Shown here: piece after piece, positions 21,936-37,587 of the stretch | Numbering within the stretch: position 1 is the first letter of the stretch | Layout of the letters: each line of letters begins with the position of its first letter | DNA from: Pholis gunnellus | Lineage: Eukaryota > Chordata > Actinopteri > Perciformes > Pholidae | Length of the DNA stretch: 64,000 bases | Assembly: GCA_910591455.2 (NCBI GenBank) | Contig: OU342817.1 | Span: 19,723,890-19,787,889, forward strand | Direction: 5' to 3' | Position numbers and translations under genes: made by a program | Notes under the pieces: model-generated | Database searches by the model: none | Told to the model about the DNA's origin: nothing | The model's input: the letters and a program-made list of their open reading frames with translations, nothing else

Positions 21936-22375
21936 CAGCAACCTCCGGTTCTGAAAAGTGAAGCACATGCACAAGTGTGTTGTAATTGCATTCTTTCTAA
22001 TGGCCAGCAGGGGGCCACTCCTCTGGTTGCAAAAAGAAGTCAGATTGTATAGAAGTCTATGAGAAAACTTGCCTCCTTCTACTTCTCACTTGATTTATTA
22101 CCTCAGTAAACATTGTAAACATGAGTTTATGGTCTCAATCTCTAGTTTCAAGTCTTTTTCAGTACAGCATGATGTTAATTTATTATGGTCCCCTTTTCAG
22201 TAAAATAGACAATAAAGCATAGTGATGCCTTAGGGCGTGGCTTCCTTGTGATTGTCCAATCTGGGAGTTGTCTGTGTTTTCGTCTTACAATCTTAACCCT
22301 TTCACAGTGTGTTTTCAGTTCAAGAACGTCAATTGTTACATTTTGGTCGCCTAAAAATGTCTAGTTCAGCGTTTG
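21936..22375 (+). repeat. Family B interspersed repeat, copy 1, with CTCF-like core
   Basis: It shares long near-identical blocks with 54641-55190, for example 'ttgatttattacctcagtaa', 'acattgtaaacatgagttta' and 'tggtctcaatctctagtttc'. The string CCAGCAGGGGGCCAC (22004-22018) matches the CTCF core consensus. It has no coding capacity. It is a recognised type of teleost repeat whose class I cannot assign. Confidence 0.8.
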
Positions 22376-25300
22376 TTTGTACTGAGACATGATTCATTCC
22401 CCCTGCATCAACAATTGATTCTATCAATTTGGACAACACATTTAATTAAGGTCACAAGACCTTAATATAGATTGGATGGAGGAAACATTCAATGAACATT
22501 TTGAAGGATTTCTCAGGTTTATCACAGTTTGGGCTCGTAGGTTTGGCCACAATTTCTATTGGTTATGATAACAAATTACTCGGCCAACTACTTGCTGTGT
22601 TTTGGGAACATATGTCGTCAGAATATTGGTCAGGTTTACTTGGATGTGAAACATAAGTGATTGCACCTGTGTCAGTCCGTCATTGCACGTGGGTGTGCAC
22701 AGTGTTATTATTAGAAATAGAAATGATGGCAAAAACTATGAAAGATAGACCCTAAAATGCCCTTTAAGCTTGTAATAACCTCATTACAATGACTGATTCA
22801 AAGGTCAATCATAATTAGGTTGCTTGCCAGCGAGCAGTATTTGTCATTGCATTTAAAGAGTGATGTGACAACGAACACAAAACCTGAAGCTGTTAGAAGG
22901 CGCATCATTCCAATAGCTGCTAAATAATTCAATACCTCAAGGAGTACAATGTGAAAAATCCAGAACAAACTGCAGTGAGAAAGAACAGTAGTTGAGACCA
23001 GCCATCGGGGATACTACAGATACTATATCTAGTATATAGGGGGGGGGGGGGGGGTGAGAAATACCTAATTAGTATGAGGCATCATATGACCCACTTTTGT
23101 AGAAGCATTAGCATGCTTTAGCAACTTCAAAGTTCGAGTTGTTTTTCACGAGTGGTTATGTTATTTCATAAGAAGATGTAATATAAGTAGTACTGCTAAT
23201 AAACGTGTAATATTATTTCATACGTAACATACATTTTTCCATGGCCTAAAGTGGTTAGTAGTACTACAATTATGGATAACAGTAATGATAACTATTAGTA
23301 TGCACAATTGTTTTTTCTGCGACCACAATCGCAGTGCGACCGCCGGTTGTTTCCTGGTCAACAACCTCTCTATTCCTTGAAACACTCAGAGCAGAAACCC
23401 AGCAGGAGATGCATGAAGAAGCCACTGAAATTATGGCCCACGTTCACTTGCGAGGAATAATAATAATATTAGTTTATGTAGCACTTTAAAAAACAACATA
23501 ATTATGAATTGCAGGAAAAAAAAGACATAATAATAACTCTAAAAGTGGGTTAGTAATGACATACCAGCAGAAAATAACAAATTGCCAACCAATATGGAAT
23601 CAACTGGTGGTATTATTGCTGTCCTATTTCAAAGTTATCTACCTTGTCTTAAATTTTCAAGTCAGGCGTTAACTTATAGTTTACGGCCTTTCTTGTCAGT
23701 CATTTCAGTGCAGGCTAATATTGCACAGTGGGTTTTAGTGCAAGCTCACTGTACATATACTGCTCAGTCCCTCAAGTCCCTCACAATATGGTTTTAGTTC
23801 CGTTCCTGTTTTATTGCAATTTAATTACATTTCCTCGCCAATGTCGATGGCAGATTAACGTATTTGAATTCTACTGTTTTATCTAAACTTAAGTTTTTTT
23901 TTTTTTTTAGATCTCCAATCAAGGTTCAACAGAGGTTGTTGAAGCAACGTTCCCTTTTAGACTAAAGACATGTTGTATACACATCTGCCACCGTGTTTAT
24001 GAAGTTACATTAAAGTCCTAGTATTCTATTTGTGACTAACAGTGACTCATGTTTTCAGCTGGTGATCCCTTCTGTACACGTATTGGGGCGAAGGTAAACT
24101 TTAATGTTGTGTTGATGTGTTTAAATGTTATCTTGTATTTTTGAGTTTTTGTTCAGAAACCTGAATAAATAGAGCTGTTTGAAGGAGATGCTTTCACAGC
24201 AATATAAAATAGATATTAGAGAGGAAATGATGGCCTGTTAAACTTCCTAACACTAGCACTATGCACCTTATAATAAATAATTAAAACTATTAAGGATTTG
24301 TTTTTATGCAGATAACCACTATAGATGACAATAACAAAGACATTGAGACATAACATTTAGAAGGTTTACGCCGACTTCGAGATAGTTGAAATGATTTTTC
24401 GGGATGTTGGTCAAGAAAGTTAGTCCGGAACTTTGCGTTAAATTATAGTTCACTTGACAGAATATCGGAATCGGCAGGTCAGTCTTTAAAAAAAATCTGA
24501 AATCAGCAAGGAAAATGAGTGCATCTCTACTGTGTACCAACAATGATGCCAAGTCAAAAGTATCAGAACTTGATGATTCTGCAAAACCCTGGATTAGTCT
24601 CAATGATAGAGACTTTAAAAAATGTTTCTCTTCCTAAAATATCTGCTTATGGCATTTACAGTATGGATAAAGCTCGGGAAACATCCTGCTTATGGTAAAT
24701 AAACAATGGTTCAGGTTTAGGTAGGGTTAAGCACATGGTTAAAGTTTGGAAAGAATTGCCGGGCCACGGTGTACTACTTCCTGCATTCACAAATAGAGAA
24801 CGCGGTTCACTTCAAAACCAGGTGAAGAACTAATGCATGTAATAAAGTCAATAGAGGTCGAACAGGGCCAGTGTTGACCCACGTTGTACACACAGTATAT
24901 TATTATCTATAGCACTGATCAGGTGCAAAAACCAGGTGACGGAGTGACCGCCAACCATTTCGCCTCTCTCTGCAGCCTCCACTTGTGGGTCCGGCTGGTT
25001 CACTAATGGATGCTGACAAATAACAGCTGCACTTTGCTTCCCTATCTCCGGCACTGAGTGGCTTTCCTTCTTCTCCGCTGCCCTAAGAGGAGAGGCGAGC
25101 GGAGCGGGAGTTTGTGGAGAGGGTAATGGTTGTTTGTCGGACACATCATTTTGTCACTCGAGTTTCGTTCATTTCGCTCGATGGTTTGAGTGTGCACTTT
25201 GCAGCCAAAAAAATGTATTTACCACAGCACACATTTGGTTGTGTGTTGAAAAGACACTCGAGTGAAAGTGCAACCGTGCCCGTCTTTCACTCTGCTCTAG

Positions 25301-25400
25301 TTGAATGGGGTCATTTAGTTCAATTTAGTAATCAAAAAAAATACATGGAATAAGGCTCAACCTGCTCGGCCAAAAGAGCCCCACGCTGGTTTTTTAATCA
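22376..25400. other. Non-coding, no gene recognised
   Basis: AT-rich, intron-like DNA. A G-run lies at 23040-23054 and T-runs near 23897. Short open frames (for example minus strand 24319-24603 and 24848-25144) lack splice context or family signatures. Confidence 0.45.
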
Positions 25401-25638
25401 CTGCAGCACATTGGCAAATTAATGAGCAATGGGTACGTGAGAGGCATCTTTCATCTCTGTGGTAAACCAAGTTGGGGCCAGGGCTATCATCATTGTTTCA
25501 GTCAGTCCGCCATCCTCTCGGTATCTGGCAAAACTCAGACCCCGCGCGTCCCCTCCGCACCGAGGGGAGACAGTAATACTCCTCCTAATCCACCTCTCAC
25601 AGCGTTGCTCACCCAATCAATCCCCTGCGGAGTTGGAT

Positions 25639-25681
25639 GTTGCCAAGTTGCGGGTTGCCAAATTGCGGTTGCCATGGCAAC
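25639..25681. promoter_or_regulatory. Tandem RFX/X-box-like motifs
   Basis: Three tandem copies start at 25639, 25654 and 25668: gttgccaagttgcgg, gttgccaaattgcg and gttgccatggcaac. The third is a perfect 14-bp palindrome identical to the RFX-factor X-box consensus (GTTGCCATGGCAAC). The first two keep the left half-site. The 14-15 bp spacing places the sites about 1.4 helical turns apart. The surroundings (25520-25570) are moderately CpG-rich. Confidence 0.6.
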
Positions 25682-26260
25682 AGTGACTCTGGGTTTGCTG
25701 TGATGTCAGCCAGGTGCGGTGTGTGGCAGTTTGGGCTCTAACAAGGCCGACCCTTGTTGGGGGGGGGGGGGGGATAACGAGCAAGACTCTGCTGTCATGG
25801 CGATGGCCCTCTCCGTGTATGAGGGGGAGGTCAGCGAGGGGCGACTCCCAATTAGCTTGGAGTGTGCGAGGGGTGAGGGTGAGTGTGCTGAGCGGGTGGG
25901 TGGGCGGCTGTGTCACGGGAAAGTTTTCCCCCTTCAGGTTTGTCAACGTATGTTTGTGTGGACAAATGCTAATTCCTACAAACATGTGTAACAAATGTTG
26001 AAAACACATTCACATGTGTGGCATATATGGCGTAGTCATAAAACAGCTGAATGGTCATTGAAAAAGGTTTATTTGGGCTGGGTCGGTACATTTTCGAACA
26101 CATTCTCAGCTTGTCAAATACAGACGCTTGGTCAGGCAACACACAACTTTGAGTTACTATGAGTAACTCTCAGCCACTTTCATTTTGTCAAATTAGCTCT
26201 CACAGTAAAACAGGTAGGGGACCCCTTGTTTCAGGGTCTATAAACCTTTGTATGCTCACG

Positions 26261-26765
26261 CCCATAGGCTGTATATAAGAAGTGGACATGGTCATCGTGA
26301 CGTCACCCATTTGGTTTGTGGATGGCTGTTATGAAGCTTCGCCATCTTGGGAAATGGCCGTCGCCGTGTTGTTGTTGTTTTTAACCGATGATTGGAAGTT
26401 ACCATATTTGGAATGCAGAGGAATGACGTAGTGACTCCGGATACGGCTCTGGTAGCAGCAGCGACCTGTCAATCACAGTAAGCCCGCCCTAAAGCATAAT
26501 ATGCTTTCTGGTCTAATTTGACTCTAAATGGACCATCATTTACAAAATGAACATCATGCTGTATTGAAGAAGACTTGAAACTCGAGATTGAGACCATAAA
26601 CTCATGTTTACAATGTTTACTGAGGGAATGAATCAAGAGAGAAGTTCATACAATCAGACTTGTTTTTGCAACCACTGGAGTTGCCCCCTGCTGGTCAGTA
26701 GACAAAATGCAAGTTTTAGGAGGCTTCCGCATTGGCTTCACTCAGCAGAACAGGAGGTTGCTACC
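26261..26765 (-). repeat. Family B interspersed repeat, inverted copy
   Basis: Reverse complement of the family at 21936 and 54641: 'gtttacaatgtttactgagg' and 'agattgagaccataaactca' mirror those copies. The CTCF-like core reads GTTGCCCCCTGCTGG on the plus strand (26680-26694), and a TGACGTCA site lies at 26298-26305. Confidence 0.8.
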
Positions 26766-29908
<3,143 letters not shown>

Positions 29909-30929
29909 ATGCAATCAATAGAAACCCACCGGAAAGTCAACGTTTAGTGAATGAGCTCATGAACGCTTTTGTTAAAATTCACCTTTTTCTATCAGTAGTG
30001 TTTACATTTGCCATCACACCAGATGATTATACAGTTGCAAAATTAAATAATATGTCGTAAAAGTGCGCATTAGAAAAGTCATTAGAGGACTTGGACTTGT
30101 TCTATTTTCATCTGTTCCTCTGGGTCATAGAAAAGATTGATTTGAATCCGCTTTGATGTCAGAATGAAAACAGGACATTTCTACTTATGAAATAGAACAA
30201 GATGGAAAGAAAATTAATCCAAAGATTTTTGTGCTTTTTAAACTGTTGTGATTCAGCATTCGGACACTCTCACCGCCGTGTTGGACTTATTTCGGGTATT
30301 TTATTCTCGGACAAAAAAAACACGACTCTGCTGATCGAAAATGTCACACACTGCCTCCTTGAAGACGGGCTTGGAACCCCAGAATGAGCTTCTGAACACA
30401 GCTCAAATTCAATATTTTCCCTCAGACCTTCACTCTTTGACTAATAAGGATTTGTCAAGTTGAGCTTCGCGTCTCATTGATGACTAAGTATTGTGTCTGA
30501 CTGAGAGAAGAGACTTTGCAGTTTTATTGGCTAAGGGTCAAATCCCTTGGAGATTTTTCCCTCAGCTGGCTAACATACTGCACTCCATGTGTTCAAGTAT
30601 GCAAGTCGGAGCTGGGAATTCCTTATTTGCACTCTACTCAGCTGCTGTAGTAAAATATCAGTGTGTCCTTACTTATCTCCGCCTTCGGGCTAAGTTAATG
30701 AATCTCATTGATTTGTTGCAGTGAAATAACACAGTGTCCTTAGTTAACTCGCTTTCAGCTTAATTAATGGGGGGCATCGATCAGACTGTGATAAGCTGGA
30801 TGTATGCATGTTGGACCTTTCTAGGCCTGGATGTGACTCCCACTTTCCTCTTTACGCCTCTTACATTAATATTCATTCACATTTTGATCACCAACCAACC
30901 CACATTAGTTATTTTGCATTTACAGGCGT

Positions 30930-31265
30930 TTGCTAAGTATGCAAACATGCTCACAATGACAACGCTAATACATAATGATTACCATGTTCGCTGTCTTTGC
31001 TAATTAGCTCTAACCCCAAAGTACAGCTGTAAGTACGTAAATGTCTTTTCCAAATTGAATGGCAATCAATCCATTAGCTAGTCCAGCCATTTCACGTCAA
31101 TGGCAAATGTCAACCTCATGGTGACGCTAGAGGAAAAGTCAGGGGATCAACAAAGTCATTAGGATGCGTCCACTGAGCACCGTGAATGTATGTATATACA
31201 TTTCAGGTCAATCCATCGGACAGGTGTTTAGATATTTGAGTGTGGACCAAAGTGGTGGACCAAAT
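30930..31265 (+). repeat. Family A interspersed repeat, copy 3
   Basis: The blocks 'aaacatgctcacaatgacaa', 'tgtcaacctcatggtgacgc', 'gaggaaaagtcaggggatca' and 'tggaccaaagtggtggacca' form the most complete copy in the window. Confidence 0.8.
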
Positions 31266-32851
31266 GAACGTCCCGGTTTGTCCCGGTTTCAAGCTGGGTG
31301 TCCCGAGTCCGGACAAATATCTGTAAAACAGTCAAATGTCCCGTTTTTCACCTCAAGTAAAATAATAATAATGTCATGCATGTTGAGACGTTAATCATAT
31401 TCTTTCCCAATCATTAACTCAATATAAAACAACATAAGCAATGCACTACGTGTCTTACTTCAACACCGATTTGTCTTGGTACGTGTCAATCCATCAATGT
31501 GTTGTTGTCAAGGCTGTTGCCATGACGCTTGCGGCTCTTTCTGACAGAACCAGTACGGTTAGCTGTCACGCCGAAGACAAATTTTTTTTTTATCCAAAGA
31601 GCTCCAGGTGGCTTACTCCTTCCTTCGTATTGCACCATGTAATAAAAACGCTCACGCACACGCACAGTGGAAAACGTCAATGTAGAAGAAGTTATTAAGA
31701 TGGCCAGATATCAATATATAATAGCTGGCACAGAATGTGTCACAGTCGGCCATTTAGCCGGCAGCTGCTTGTGCACATTTAACCCGAACCGATAACCTCT
31801 TCCCCAATCCTGCTGGTGGGCAGATTGGTTTTAAGGCTTTAAAGAGGACTATATAAGGAAGTTCACTGTACATTATTGCTTTTCATGTAAAAAATCTGAA
31901 AGAACTTGATGTGGCTGAACATGCCTGACCCTTTTCTTTTCCATTTAAATTGCCCCTCATATAGGGATCCAGTGTCCTGCTACTCGAAACATGCGGCTTA
32001 GGCCTGGCCTCTTGGGTTGAAGCATGGCGAGGGCAGGAGAGGAGAGAATATTAGCCAGCAGTGAGGAGAGTGAGGAAGGGGATGCAAGTGCAAAAAGGAG
32101 GCACGAAGAGGCTTTATGTACGCAGTGAGCATTCTTCACCAGTGACTGTTGGAGCCAGTGACACATGAAATATGAGAGACAGCAGCACTCTCCACTATTT
32201 ATAGCACTGCAAGAGGGAGAAAGATTTAGAAAGCGCACACTTCAGGGCACAGTTTTGCCATCATTTTGTCCGTCCGCTAAAGAGGAATTGCGCCCAATTT
32301 TCTTTTAGAATGCACATATGTCACGGCAATGGCATCGGACAGGCCGGTTCCGCGTTCGTGAGCATGCAAGCTCCCCCCCCATAGTGAGAAGCTGAATAAG
32401 TCTCCCGCCATCAGTTTTTCTGTTTTATAACTTGCGGAGCCAAGCAGATGCTCGGGGGGAATCGCTGGTCTGCGGCTTTGTGTTGTCGCTTTGTGACGGT
32501 TTAAAACCCGTCTCGGGCTCAGCACTGTTTTTTGTACAAACTGCTAAAAATGTATCAGCGCTGCCGGGGAAACGCAACAGCACGTCCTGTTCTGCCGAAG
32601 ATAAATGATGAAAAGAAACCCGAGTCAAAGTGGGTGCACGCAGCTCAAAGAGCCGTTCCACTTATGTGATGTTGTGTTTAGATGACGCTTTGACCTGTGA
32701 GTTGGAATCAAAAAGAGCCTGAGAATCTCACTAGAAATAAGTAACCACTGCTTTTCCTAAATCCAAAGGGGTTGAAGAGCAAACTGTATGTATATACGGA
32801 TGAATATTTGGGTTATGTATTTATAATTCCTCCATTTCAATTTGAATACAA
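31266..32851. other. Non-coding, no gene recognised
   Basis: Only short unsupported frames, for example minus strand 32277-32525. Confidence 0.45.
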
Positions 32852-32982
32852 CTGCTAGGCTACTTCAATAACACAGTACATGGCACTAAATCATAGTGCA
32901 AGTTAAACATTGTGATGTTACGGACCTTTACATGAGGAAATTCTCTCCAACTCCCTCGCTGAATTTTAATTGAATACCTCCT
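32852..32982 (+). mobile_element. Fragment of hAT family X (3' end)
   Basis: The ordered blocks 'ctaggctacttcaata', 'ggcactaaatca', 'ggacctttacatgaggaaat' and 'ttgaatacctcc' parallel the 3' ends of the related elements at 34233 (inverted) and 56722. Its 5' end is missing. Confidence 0.65.
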
Positions 32983-34224
32983 ACAGCATACAAAGGGACC
33001 ACTTCTGCAGAAAAATAAAATATGCATCTGGACGGCTCTTTAGTTCTTGACATTTCATTTCTTCTCACAGTGTCCTGACTTGCGTCACGCCGCTCAAACC
33101 ACAGTCAGCTCAGCTGGCGCTGTTCTCATGCCTTGGAATGGTAGCTGAGGGCTGACCCACCCTCTTTGATGCTGCCTTCCAAAAGCGATTTCTTCAGCGA
33201 TGTCATTTCTTCTGAGAAAAGCCCTTCAAAGTCGGGCTGATGTATTATGCATGGCGCTACATGAGCTAACCGGTGTGCTAGTGGTGCTCTGGGATGGTGA
33301 TGGTGATTCTCGCAGTGCTGAGAATGGGAGGCCTTTCTGCTGTGTGGCTCTCTGGCCAACGTTTTGCTTCCCTCAATGTGTTCTCTTTCAGGTCTATCCT
33401 TGTGCAACAGTACAGAGAGAGATATTTCATTTTTTAACTCAGTTGAATTCTTTGGTACAGAAAACCTTTTTTTTTCAATTTGGTAACTTCATGACATAGT
33501 GTGTGCGTAGCTGTTGAGATGTAAAGATAACACAATGAAACTGCATTTTGAGATCATCTACCCAAATGTATTTCATATGCATGATGCAGCCCTTATTTAA
33601 GATGTCGTGTTTTCTGTATTCCAAGTTTTGTGATTGTATAGAAGGCTGGAGGAGCCACGCAAAAGAATGAATGATTTTAAGATTTCAACACAACAAAAGA
33701 TGAATTGTAAAAGAAAATAATTATAATGCCAATATTTCAAAATCATTTTTTGCCATGCCAGGAAGTGCAGTTAGTGACAGTGTGGGCTCCATGTTAGCTC
33801 TGACAGCTCAACGGAGCAGCAGTGGGTTATGGGGCAAATAAAATCGTATCTTAGTATTACTTTCCTTTTTTACATAGGAAGTGAAGAGGACTAGTACACA
33901 AGGTCACTAGCAGCAGCAATGTTCCGTGCATTATGCTGTTAACAGAGGACATTATGCTAACAGTCCTGCAAGAGGTCAGGGAGCATTGGATCATTCCTGC
34001 TGCTAAGCAACACAAGTAAACTGTCTAATTAGCTAGCATAATGTATAAAAAGGGTAAAGGTGTAAGAAATAAAAGAAATGTAATAAAATAAATATAATGA
34101 CTTTTTTTGCTTATAACGAGACACGGGAATGAAACATGGAGAGTTAGATCACACATCTATATAAATTCTGCCATTTCAAAGACTCAGTCTTGCTTTTATT
34201 GTTGGGATGTATCTAGGGCCTAGA
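32983..34224. other. Non-coding, no gene recognised
   Basis: No conserved coding signature. Short frames at 33126-33407 and 33200-33499 overlap on opposite strands and are unsupported. Confidence 0.45.
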
Positions 34225-34232
34225 GTCTAGGG

Positions 34233-35266
34233 CAGGGGTATTCAATTACAATTAAAAGGTCCAGATTGAGAAAATCTCCTCGTGCAAAGGTCCGGAACAT
34301 TACAATATCTAAGTTGCGCTATTTAGTGCAATATATATATTCAAGAAGCCTAGTAGTAGTAGTAACAAAGTCTCTGTGTAGTCAACAACTGTCAAATCAA
34401 ATTAAAAAAGTACACATCAATTATATTTTTAAATATAATATATAATTACGTTTTCAAATGTAACTGGATGGATTATAAATAATACATAGAAATACAAAAA
34501 TAATTGTTCTTCTCTCATTTCAAGTAAAATAAGGGATCCATCTAAAAATAAAATACACAAATGAATTTTTGAAAAACTTGCATCTTCAAAGAAATTGCTT
34601 GATTTTTGAAAAAGTTAATGAAAAGGAAAGTGTTGCTGGAGTGAACTTTTTTCTTCTCTTTTGTTAAATCCATTTCACATCATAACACTCTAACGCTCTC
34701 AGTGAACTTTATAATAAACAATCTCTACACATCTCAACATCTTGCCCTCAGTTCAGACTGGAGTGTTTGGTCTAAAGATGTGCGTTTGGTCTCATAGTGG
34801 CGTTTCACATCGGCGCATTTAATAATGGCCACGGTATCTGAACATACGAGTCGTTTAGTAGCGCCAGCAGGAAGAATGAACACATAAGAGTTCGTCCATT
34901 CTTTGTTAAAAGCTCTGTTTTCGTGGTCCACGTATCTTTTTAGAGCACGCAATGTGAAATTATCCCACTTACTTCTCCCACTGCTCTCTCCGTCTCCCGT
35001 GTCTGTGTGCAAATCTCACTCGGCTCACGAACGATGCGTTTCAGAATACAGATATTCGATTGGCTGAGTAGCGTCACGTGAGATGATTTACAACGTATGT
35101 GATTGGTCGGTGTATTTCCTGGACTGCTGAACGAGTGCCGTAAAGGCTGGAAAAGCTGTGCAGGTTAAAATAGAAGCGCTCCGCCAAAATGTATAATTCT
35201 CAATTATCCATCAGTTACACGTCCGGGTCCGGATCCGGACCGCGGTCCGCCTATTGGCGACCCCTG
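34233..35266 (-). mobile_element. hAT family X element with perfect 8-bp TSD
   Basis: Ends are CAGGGGTATTCAATTA at 34233 and, reverse-complemented at 35266, CAGGGGTCGCCAATAG. A perfect 8-bp duplication gtctaggg flanks it (34225-34232 and 35267-35274). At 1,034 bp it is an internally deleted copy. It keeps a decayed start of a transposase gene on the minus strand. Related pieces are at 32852-32982 and 56722-57041. Confidence 0.93.
34734..35012 (-). pseudogene. Truncated hAT transposase N-terminus with decayed BED-like zinc finger
   Basis: The 92-residue frame contains AFNKEWTNSYVF, then LVCSDTVAIIK and DVKRHYETKR. This order resembles the N-terminal BED-type zinc finger of hAT transposases and of the vertebrate proteins derived from them (ZBED5, SCAND3 and GTF2IRD2 types). 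Compared with that pattern, one expected cysteine before LVC and the final histidine (here Arg) are absent, so metal binding is probably lost. The catalytic and dimerisation regions are deleted. It lies entirely inside the TSD-flanked element. Confidence 0.7.
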
Positions 35267-35274
35267 GTCTAGGG

Positions 35275-36366
35275 TATGAACCTGTGCTTCTACAAGAAGT
35301 AGACTCCCACTGCAAATACCACCCTGCCCTAATTATTGACTTCACCAATGTGCACGTTAAGCGAACCCTCAGGAGTTTGGTTCTGAAAAACACTGGCAGC
35401 TTTTGCTCCCGACAAAACATCACCGTGTGTACGAATCAGTCGACTTTGAAGTGTCTCAGCCGGCGACTTTCTTTCCCGCATCCTCTCGTTCACAAACAGC
35501 TTTGTCACGATGCGGAGTCCTCTGTCGTCGAGCAGTTTGAATTCCTTTGCGGGTGGAGGAGGGCAGAGCGAGTTTTAATTTGTCTTTGCGCCGTGTTTAT
35601 CGCCGCCGTTGTAACCTCTGTAATTATACCGTGTGGAGGAACCGCACGAGAAACGTGGCTCACCCAGAGGATCCGTGGAAAAGCATGTATAATTCATGAT
35701 GTTGATTGTATTTTTAGCCGCTCCGGCTTGTTGTTTAGAGACAGAGACGTAGCGTCAAACGGGGGCTACTTTGTAATGAAGATGAGGATCTGCTCCTTCA
35801 GTGAACACTTTGTTTTCCTCCTCTTGTAACTTCCGTCCGCTGCCCGCTGGGAGGTTGAGCCTTTCTTTTTCTCTCAGGTTCCCCCTTCTGTATTTTCAAA
35901 GGTAAGAAAATCAACATCGGCCCCCCGAGTTAATGCCATTCCTTATTCTTATTCAACTGATGTTTTTTCTTTCAAGCGAACACACTGAGCTCTGCAGCAC
36001 TTTCAAAGCAGTGCCATTCCAGCAAGTGCCATTACACCACATGAAAAATGTAATGTCTTAAGCTCTGGGTTGCCCACATTTCCCCGTTCGTTAGAGTGGC
36101 ATCATTTATTGGGGAAAGCTGGGAGTGCCTTCTTTCATTTGAAATTGGGAAAGACTGGCTACATGATGTTTCGAGTCATGAGAAGCGAACCTTTAAGAGC
36201 ACTAATCAGAAGTCTGCTCAGTAAATGCGAAACGATTCACTTTGCTGTTGAAGACTTTGTTCTTGTGAAAGGTCGATACCAGTGCGTGTGTCTCTGAATT
36301 GGATTTCGTCATTTAATCGAACCTAGTCGGAAACTAGGTGACCTCTCTGTATCTCTTCCTTCCTCT

Positions 36367-36407
<41 letters not shown>

Positions 36408-36980
36408 CACCAATAACCACATTAGTGGTGACCTGCAGTATAGAGGTCAGTCATGTGAAGGTCTCTCCCCCTGGCCTGAGGTCATCCCGGGTTGCTTCCC
36501 CTGTTGTTGCACCATGAACGAGCCAGCAGAGGTCTCAGCCAATCACAAGCTCTTTGGACTCTGACCATGACTAGTTTCTTAAACTAGGGGTTAGTCACTG
36601 CACGGCAGGGCCAGTGTCATTTTTGATTGGGATCCGTAAAATTCAACAAGATTATTCAACTTTAAATCGAAAGCGTTAAAAGAAAATCGCTTTTAAAGAA
36701 CTCCCGTTCTGAATCTACTTTCACTATAAACTCCGAGGCACACCAGGAATTTAAAAACGGACACATTTTTATTTCAATTCATTTCAATGGAATCGGTGCG
36801 ATCCGGGGAGAGCTGGATTGCAGCCTCATTCTGTGGACATTAGGAGTCGGTGAGGTGACTGACGTTGGGAGATTGGGTCACATTTGGAGTTCCAGTCGGT
36901 GACATAAAGAGAGACGGTGTGAAAATGATTTCTTCATGGACTTGGCTTTGTGTGCACAGGGGCATCGTCATGGTGACCTT
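35275..36980. other. Non-coding, no gene recognised
   Basis: A 191-codon plus-strand frame (35254-35829) starts inside the hAT terminus and has no family signature. The stretch 35,440-35,720 is CpG-moderate and could be a conserved non-coding element. A GT microsatellite lies at 36369-36406. Confidence 0.35.
36369..36406. repeat. (GT)n microsatellite
   Basis: About 38 bp of GT. Confidence 0.97.
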
Positions 36981-37587
36981 TGGGGCTGGGCGATTAATCC
37001 AATTTTATTCTCATTCACGATTTTGGCTTCCAACAAGATAATCAAGATAAAACGATTATCCTGCCGCATTCCGTTTTGCAAGGACGTTCTGGTTTTGTCT
37101 CATCCTATAACTCCAGCGTTCCCTTTTCCTTTAGAGCTGTGCACTTTCGCCCAGCTCGTTGGGACAGGGTAGGCCGGTCCCCAGCACTGGTGGGCTCTTG
37201 CCGAGCACATTTTACATTTGACTCCATGGTGGTGCACCGCAAATGGCTCACAACTCCAGCCGTGAACTTTAGAGCATTCCTCATCAGGACCAAGCCACTT
37301 CCCAGGCCTGTGGGTTCGGGATAGGCCCCCTCACTCGCTGCACGAGTGGACGATGTCGGCAACCCACCCAGACCTGTCTTAAAACATGGATCCGTCTGGT
37401 TAGCCATGGTTTTCTGGGTGTGACTTTTTGAGCCTTGTCATAGCAATTCATATCTACATAAACGTGTTTTGATGTATACCAGATTGATTCTTCTAACATT
37501 TTTTTTGTTTTTACCAGATGCATTCTGTTCCCCCCCAAAAATGTGTTGTGATCTCAATATAATAAGAGATATGATAGAGCAGCCCTA
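36981..37587. mobile_element. Candidate hAT-like MITE with unusual GC-rich interior
   Basis: The left end reads GGGGCTGGGCGATTAATC and the right end, reverse-complemented, TAGGGCTGCTCTAT. Both resemble TAGGGCTG-type termini of teleost MITEs. Flanking octamers gtgacctt (36973-36980) and ctgtcctt (37588-37595) match at 6 of 8. The interior (37080-37420) is GC-rich and unlike the AT-rich ends, and I could not assign it. Confidence 0.5.

Noticed and set aside
35254..35829. 191-codon plus-strand ORF
   Set aside because: It begins inside the terminal repeat of the hAT element and crosses its boundary, with no family signature or splice context.
37080..37420. GC-rich block as possible rRNA fragment
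   Set aside because: I compared it by eye with conserved 28S segments on both strands and found no convincing match.
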